DNA of 24,140 nt from Smittium culicis (taxonomy: Eukaryota > Kickxellomycota > Harpellomycetes > Harpellales > Legeriomycetaceae): the NCBI GenBank assembly GCA_001970855.1, contig LSSN01001921.1, positions 1 through 24,140 of the forward strand. Reading direction: 5' to 3'. Position numbers and translations under genes: made by a program. The notes under the pieces were generated by a model. It did not search any database and was not told where the DNA came from. It saw only the letters and a program-made list of their open reading frames with translations. Positions 19,823 through 24,140 of the stretch are shown here, piece after piece; position 1 is the first letter of the stretch; each line of letters opens with the position of its first letter.

Positions 19823-19901
19823 GTTGTAATGATAAGTAAATTCAATGCCATGTTTGCTACCAAGTTTTTTTTTTTGTTTAGTGGTATTTTTAGCTTATTT
19901 A

Positions 19902-19966
19902 AATGGCGGAAAAAAGTATTCCTCTGAACGGGAAAGGTCCCAAAATCCGACATAGAGTATTTTTTA
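19902..19966 (+). repeat. Imperfect direct repeat, copy B
   Basis: Second copy, running from AATGGCGGAAAAAAGTATTC through CCCAAAATCCGACATAG to a T tract. Related fragments in the other orientation (ACCCTTTCCCGTCCAAAA near 18572 and ACCCTTTTTCGTCCAA near 18221) suggest a small dispersed repeat family. Confidence 0.6.
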
Positions 19967-20900
19967 TTCTTTTAAGTATTTACATTTTTACTTTTCTGTT
20001 CTTTGGATAATCATACCATATAATACTTCAAGTTATACTTTTATCCAGAAATTTTATAACTCTGCTACTTTAATGAACTGTATTGTATATATGTATATTA
20101 TATTATTTTATCCTTCTTTCAATTCTACTCAAAATTAATTATTTTATTTTTTCAAATGCAAAAAGAAGTTATTATACGTTTTTATTTAGCTTTCGCCTCC
20201 ATTCTACTATTTAACTTGAAAATTTATATTGTTGTCAACATGTCTATAATTTTCTTTAATTTTTAGCTTATCGAGAATCTATTTTATATTCTAAAATCAT
20301 GCTAATAATAAAATCCTATTTTGTTTTTTATCTCCACTTAAACATTTTAGTACTTTTTATTTTTTTTATGATTTTCCAAATTTGTTTTTGATGCGTGTGG
20401 ATTGAATAATTTTTTCATAAGGCAACTAACACTCACTTTTATTGTACTTTTATAATTCTTAACATTAAGTATATCAATTATCATGCTTTTAGTCAAAATA
20501 GCCATTCCAAGCGCTTTTATAATTAAATAAACTATTTAATATACTAATAAAATACTTAATTATCCCAACACTAATCATTATTTTTATTAGTATTATCGTA
20601 ATTATTTATAATTCTAAATTAATTTTAACCTCTTCAAAAAGGCTATCGCTTTTTCTCCTTTCGCTAAATAAAAAAATTATAAACTCAATAAATATTAAAT
20701 ATTTAAGCTTATTAATTAAAAAATTCAGCTATTTAAATAATAAATATTTGATTTATCTGAATAATAAAACTCACAAATTGAAATTATATGTTATAGTATA
20801 GTATATGCGAATAATATTGTTTTTTTTTAGTTCAAAGATCATTAAAATTAGACTCGTAGTAAAAAGCTCTTTTTTTTCTTTTCTTTTTTTTTTCAGAGAG

Positions 20901-20906
20901 TTTATT
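20901..20906 (-). terminator. Poly(A) signal of the LINE
   Basis: AATAAA on the minus strand, about 10 bases before the A-rich tail that marks the element's 3' end. Confidence 0.55.
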
Positions 20907-20962
20907 AAACACAATTTAAAAGTATACTAAACACTATCAAAAAATATTAAAAAAATAATTTT

Positions 20963-21190
20963 TCAGCTGGCCCCGCTCCGCCGCTCTAGCAGCTCCATAC
21001 CATCTGGGCATTGGTTCAAGGGGGCTGGTAAATCACTTATACTTTGCAGTATAAGTGTTCTGGGCAAGCGGATGCCGTTCAAAAATTTGGCTGATTCCAG
21101 CAAAAAATTTTGATTGGCTGTGCCAGCACGAAGCTGGCTCAAAGATTGTTTAGACTCCCCCCCCCCAAGGAGTTTTCCAACTATCCCCAA
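20963..21190 (-). pseudogene. LINE 3' open segment in another frame after the RT frame
   Basis: The RT frame ends with ...STKPGWG and TAG at 21183-21181. An overlapping frame stays open for 75 codons to 20963. It has the same GC-rich composition as the RT, reading KQSLSQLRAGTANQNF and SAKFLNGIRLPRTLILQSIS, and contains a run of 10 C/G (21157-21166). It may be the lost C-terminus of the RT protein displaced by an indel, or simply the 3' untranslated region. I cannot tell which from one copy. Confidence 0.45.
21157..21166. repeat. Homopolymer run of 10 C in LINE 3' part
   Basis: Ten C on plus (G in the element's sense strand), about 15 bases beyond the RT stop codon. A length change here would alter which frame is read. 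Confidence 0.8.
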
Positions 21191-23037
21191 CCGGGCTTCG
21201 TTGAAATTAGAAAGTAAAATTTTTCGTCAGAGCGGATCGGCGTCGGTATGAACCGGCAGATCGTCGTTATTCGGTGATTTCGCCACCGGCTGCAGCTCAG
21301 AAGTGTGTGGTCGACCGTCTCAGGCACACACAAGTTGCAGCAGGGGCAAAAATTTTTGAATTTTTGGTCGACGATTTTCATGTTCGACAGGCGCTGGGCA
21401 GTCCGAAATGTGCCCATACGCATTTTCCCAATGTTCTGAAGGCCTAGCTTCAGGTCCGGATACATAACTTGAAGGTCAACCCAGTTGCCTTTTTTGCTGA
21501 TTTTCCGATCCACCGGTGGACGGTGGATGACAGACCGGTTATTTCGTCGTTTCCGGTCGACTATCGTGATGATAGTCTGACCGTTTGAATCTTGAGTGCA
21601 AAATTTCTTGATCCACCGGGCGCTCCCGGTCACCCAGGTGGTCATCCGTGCCTTCATCGGTGCCTTGATGAGGTCGGCGATCCATGTTTTTGATGTTGGC
21701 CACTTATGATATGCACGCTCACGGGCTGTGCTGGTGCGCATGAACACTGAGGTTATGCCCAGTTCATCCCTGATGCGCTCCATGGCCGCTGATTTTCCGA
21801 CATTGGTAACCATTTGGATCGCCTTGTCGATTTCTGACTGTATGGGCTTGCATCTGGCTTCGCTCATGCCAAATGTCTCCCCACCGTAACATCCTATCAG
21901 CATCAGCACCGAATTGACGAACTTTATTTTTAGTGCTGTGAGCACATCAGACCGCCTCAGGAAGCTGTAGGCAGCGTATACAGCCTTCATGACCTTATTC
22001 TTATTGTTTTTGATAGTCCCAGATACATCCCACTTGCTATTCATAATATAGCCCAAGTAGGTGTACTGGTCGGTGGAGTCGACTTTTTGGCCCTGCAGGG
22101 TCATATCAGTAGTCAACTCCCCGCTTATAGTCATTATCCCGCACTTGGAGGCATTCACAGCCATTTCCCAAGTGTCCGACCATTCGGCTATGGTATCCAG
22201 TGCGGCTTGTAAATCGGCTGATGATTCGGCCAATAGCACGGCATCAACAGCGAACAGTAGTCTGGGTATGTGTGAGGTGAGCCTAGGCACCTGCACACCT
22301 CGTACGCCCTTAAATATATCGTTGATGTAGAAATCGAAGAGTATCGACGAGGCTGTGCACCCTTGCCGCACTCCACAGAGGTATTTGGTGGAGTTGGAAA
22401 TGAAGTTTCCAACTCTAACTGCGATTTTCGGGGCATCATACATACCCTTGATCATATTGAGGAGTTTGCCCCCAATGCCCACTGATCGCAGTTTATGCAG
22501 TAGGGCCATGTGGGGGACCCGGTCGTAGGCCTTGCTATAGTCGATATAACACAGCCATGTTTCCTTGTTCTGGATTTTTCGTCGGCGTACTATTTCGTAT
22601 AGAGTGGTCGCTTGGCCCGCACACTCCTCGAAATTCCGAAATCCAGCTTGCTCTTTTACTAATATTCTATATTTCGCATCGATTTTGCTGAGTTTGGTGG
22701 CCACAATTTTGGCCACCAGTTTCGCCAGTGTTGGGATCAGTGATATCCCTTGGTAGTTATCAGGGTCCTTCAGGTCCCCTTTTTTAGGCACCGGGACAAC
22801 AACTGATGTTTCTAGGCACTGGGGTATATTTCCAGTATCATACATAATATTGATGATTTTATTTATTAATTTAGCTAGGCTTGATGTTGGTGATTGCTCG
22901 GCCATCACCAGTTTCCATACCTCAGATGGCACACCATCAGCTCCCGAAGCTTTGTTATTTGGCGTATCTGCAAGTGCACCTGTGATTTCAGACCATAGTA
23001 TGGAGTTATCGCACCCTGGGTAATATATAGTGTCCAT
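21181..23037 (-). CDS. LINE reverse transcriptase with CCHC zinc motif (probably inactive)
   Basis: A 618-codon uninterrupted frame that copies LINE RNA at a nicked target in functional elements. Residues 24-45 (DTPNNKASGADGVP) are the usual entry to the RT domain. RT motifs follow: VVVPVPKKGDLKDPDNYQGI (79-98), EQAGF (129-133), motif A YIDYSKAYDRV with Asp166, motif B GVRQGCTASSILF (222-234), and motif C LLFAVDAVLLAES. Motif C should read F-A-D-D; here the first Asp is Val264 (codon GTT at 22248-22246, GAT expected), which should abolish catalysis. Tyr95 is followed by Gln where Arg is usual. C-terminally there is a zf-RVT-like cluster C-x2-C-x6-H-x4-C (567-582). The frame continues upstream of the ATG to a TGA at 23097-23095 (reading GRSAEKWENLIS), so the ATG is not necessarily the original start. 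Confidence 0.88.
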   Translation of the reverse strand: MDTIYYPGCDNSILWSEITGALADTPNNKASGADGVPSEVWKLVMAEQSPTSSLAKLINKIINIMYDTGNIPQCLETSVVVPVPKKGDLKDPDNYQGISLIPTLAKLVAKIVATKLSKIDAKYRILVKEQAGFRNFEECAGQATTLYEIVRRRKIQNKETWLCYIDYSKAYDRVPHMALLHKLRSVGIGGKLLNMIKGMYDAPKIAVRVGNFISNSTKYLCGVRQGCTASSILFDFYINDIFKGVRGVQVPRLTSHIPRLLFAVDAVLLAESSADLQAALDTIAEWSDTWEMAVNASKCGIMTISGELTTDMTLQGQKVDSTDQYTYLGYIMNSKWDVSGTIKNNKNKVMKAVYAAYSFLRRSDVLTALKIKFVNSVLMLIGCYGGETFGMSEARCKPIQSEIDKAIQMVTNVGKSAAMERIRDELGITSVFMRTSTARERAYHKWPTSKTWIADLIKAPMKARMTTWVTGSARWIKKFCTQDSNGQTIITIVDRKRRNNRSVIHRPPVDRKISKKGNWVDLQVMYPDLKLGLQNIGKMRMGTFRTAQRLSNMKIVDQKFKNFCPCCNLCVPETVDHTLLSCSRWRNHRITTICRFIPTPIRSDEKFYFLISTKPGWG

Positions 23038-23097
23038 ACTAATAAGATTTTCCCACTTTTCAGCTGATCGTCCATTTTCTAGTATTGTCTTTGTTCA

Positions 23098-23507
23098 GCT
23101 TTTCAAAGTGATTAGTCTAAATTTTAATTTTTTTTTTTTTGTTTTTCTGATATTATATTTTTATTTTTATCGTACACTGGGCCATCGGATACGCTTTGGA
23201 GAGATTTCAATATGTACGAATTAATAAAGTATCAAATCTGTTTGGAATTTTTGGAAATCAGTAGATCATTAATTAATTTCATTTTTTTCTTAGATTTGAT
23301 GCTAGTGTAAATTGATATGCTGATTTTTCTACGCCTAAATTTTTTTGAAGGCGTTTCGCCTGTTTTTAATACAATTAATTGCTTTCATTGACAGTTTATT
23401 TAGATTCAGGCCTGCTGGTGTCGTTACTGCATTGTGATTTGCTGTTATGGCTAATATAGCATCTATAGTCGCTTTACAGAGACTTTGGAGTGCTATGTTT
23501 TCGTCAT
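23098..23507 (-). pseudogene. Eroded linker between LINE endonuclease and RT
   Basis: The minus strand shows linker-like residues in broken frames: NDENIALQSLCKATIDAILA, then AGLNLNKLSMKAINCIKNRR up to a TAG. These recall the basic helical linker of LINE ORF2 proteins. Past about 23340 the sequence is A/T-rich with no continuous frame until the TGA just before the RT segment. Confidence 0.55.
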
Positions 23508-24130
23508 TTAGTGATTAAATCGGCTGCTGTAAATTAATTGATATTCAATCGAGCTAATTTTTTTAGCGACAATTTCTTTTTTTTTAGCTTGAACTTCGAG
23601 TGATACAAAATTACATGTTGCCTCTAATGGGAAGTGATCGCTTAAGTCGATTTTTATATATACAGTGCACGCACTTTCTCTCCCGAAAAAACCAATGTAA
23701 AAAATATGGTCAATCATACGGCCAGTTTTTCCTTTATGCCGCCTTGAAACAGTCGAGTTTGTAGGTTTTGCTCGCTGAATTCCGGCTCCAGTTTTTAAAA
23801 TAAATTTTTTTGCTTTTTTGACATTCGTATTAAAATCTTTGCAAATAATTTTTTTTTTACTCTGTTAAAAATCCCTGCCATCCAAGAAGGCGATGACTTG
23901 TACTCGCTAATAGTGAGGCCGGACTTGTTTCTTAACGCTAATAATAGCCCCGCATCTCTTTTAATTAGGTCAGATTTGGACTCTAGTGGTATATCCTAGA
24001 AATCTGTAACGGAAGGTTTTTTATCTAAAAATGTTTATTGTAGTGCAGGAATATCGGGCTTATTATTTAAAAAAAATTCCGGTTCCTCTTTAATACTTTC
24101 AACACCTCTTATATTGTAAGTAATGATCAT
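23508..24130 (-). pseudogene. LINE apurinic-type endonuclease region, broken
   Basis: The ATG at 24130 opens MIITYNIRGVES and runs to KPDIPALQ, where the family's catalytic Glu (L-Q-E-T) is replaced by TAA (24037-24035). After a further TAG the same frame continues ESKSDLIKRDAGLLLALRNK. A frame change near 23850 leads to KDFNTNVKKAKKFI (family: G-D-F-N) and TGRMIDHIFYIGFF, then the terminal motif SDHFPLEATCNF. So every landmark of an EEP-fold endonuclease (N-I-R-G, L-Q-E, G-D-F-N, S-D-H) can still be placed, but at least two stops and one frameshift kill it. Confidence 0.8.
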
Positions 24131-24140
24131 TAGTATGTTG

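Larger units (their letters stand above)
17160..20868. other. Long gene-poor AT-rich region with decayed repeats
   Basis: About 3.7 kb with no recognisable gene. A pair of overlapping antisense open frames at 17622-17833 reads without stops on both strands, but neither has a familiar domain. Degenerate repeats occur at 18219-18240, 18570-18600, 19758-19822 and 19902-19966. A perfect 7-bp hairpin (AAAGTTG...CAACTTT) lies at about 18056-18079. The region resembles an accumulation zone for old insertions beside the LINE. Confidence 0.5.
20869..24140 (-). mobile_element. LINE (non-LTR retrotransposon), degraded, extends to or beyond right edge
   Basis: Read on the minus strand, the element has an apurinic-type endonuclease region (from ATG at 24130 to about 23508), a linker, a reverse transcriptase with a C-terminal zinc motif (23037-21181), a possible C-terminal or 3' segment to 20963, AATAAA at 20906-20901 and a poly(A)-like tail (T-rich 20869-20893 on plus). 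This order, endonuclease then RT then CCHC with no LTRs, is that of LINEs. The RT half is clearly more GC-rich than the host DNA, while the endonuclease half is AT-rich and broken by stops and frame changes. No target-site duplication can be checked because the 5' end is at or beyond the window edge. Confidence 0.9.

Noticed and set aside
22061..22756. Plus-strand and second-frame open frames within the LINE RT
   Set aside because: They are antisense or off-frame shadows of the RT frame.

Overview
The window looks like nuclear DNA of an AT-rich, intron-dense fungus. The evidence is short GT-AG introns of about 75-250 bases with YAG acceptors, a fungal-type PalB/Rim13 calpain, an Rcf1/HIG1 protein, a branched-chain keto-acid dehydrogenase (missing from baker's yeast), and a LINE retrotransposon that is more GC-rich than its surroundings. 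An early-diverging fungus (zoopagomycete/Harpellales-like) is my best guess; the exact lineage is inference.

Layout from left to right. (1) 1-1442, plus: 3' part of a disordered, Ser/Lys/Asn-rich protein that enters from outside the window and begins with a 9-residue repeat. (2) 2116-3261, minus: the U4/U6.U5 tri-snRNP 27-kDa SR-like protein (SNRNP27 family) in six exons. (3) 4933-6895, plus: branched-chain 2-oxoacid dehydrogenase E1-alpha in eight exons, 421 residues. A 26-bp tandem repeat follows it. (4) 7178-7849, plus: a small unrecognised coiled-coil protein whose first intron appears to be GC-AG. (5) 8405-14184, minus: a PalB/calpain-7 type protease with two MIT-like regions. I could assemble it as 24 exons summing to 2835 nt (944 residues plus stop) with every phase consistent. 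(6) 15415-16548, plus: a mitochondrial ABHD11/Imo32-like hydrolase in three exons. (7) 16803-17159, minus: an Rcf1-like HIG1-domain protein. (8) 17160-20868: about 3.7 kb without a recognisable gene, holding decayed dispersed repeats. (9) 20869-24140, minus: a LINE with a broken endonuclease region, a long reverse-transcriptase frame carrying a substitution in its catalytic FADD box, a CCHC zinc motif and a 3' poly(A)-like tail.

The most striking observation is microexons. Reading frame, splice sites and the expected protein family sequence together require very small exons in three unrelated genes: 4, 17, 21 and 22 nt in the calpain gene, 15 nt in the E1-alpha gene, and 8 nt plus a probable 15 nt in the SNRNP27 gene. 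The 4-nt exon (12117-12120) has a textbook acceptor and a perfect GTAAGT donor, and it restores exactly the one missing residue and the phase. A standard gene finder would miss these exons, and the three genes would look broken.

Three of the products (E1-alpha, the ABHD11-like hydrolase, Rcf1) belong to mitochondria. PalB belongs to ESCRT-linked ambient-pH signalling and the 27-kDa protein to the spliceosome. The genes are not an operon and I see no shared pathway across the whole window.
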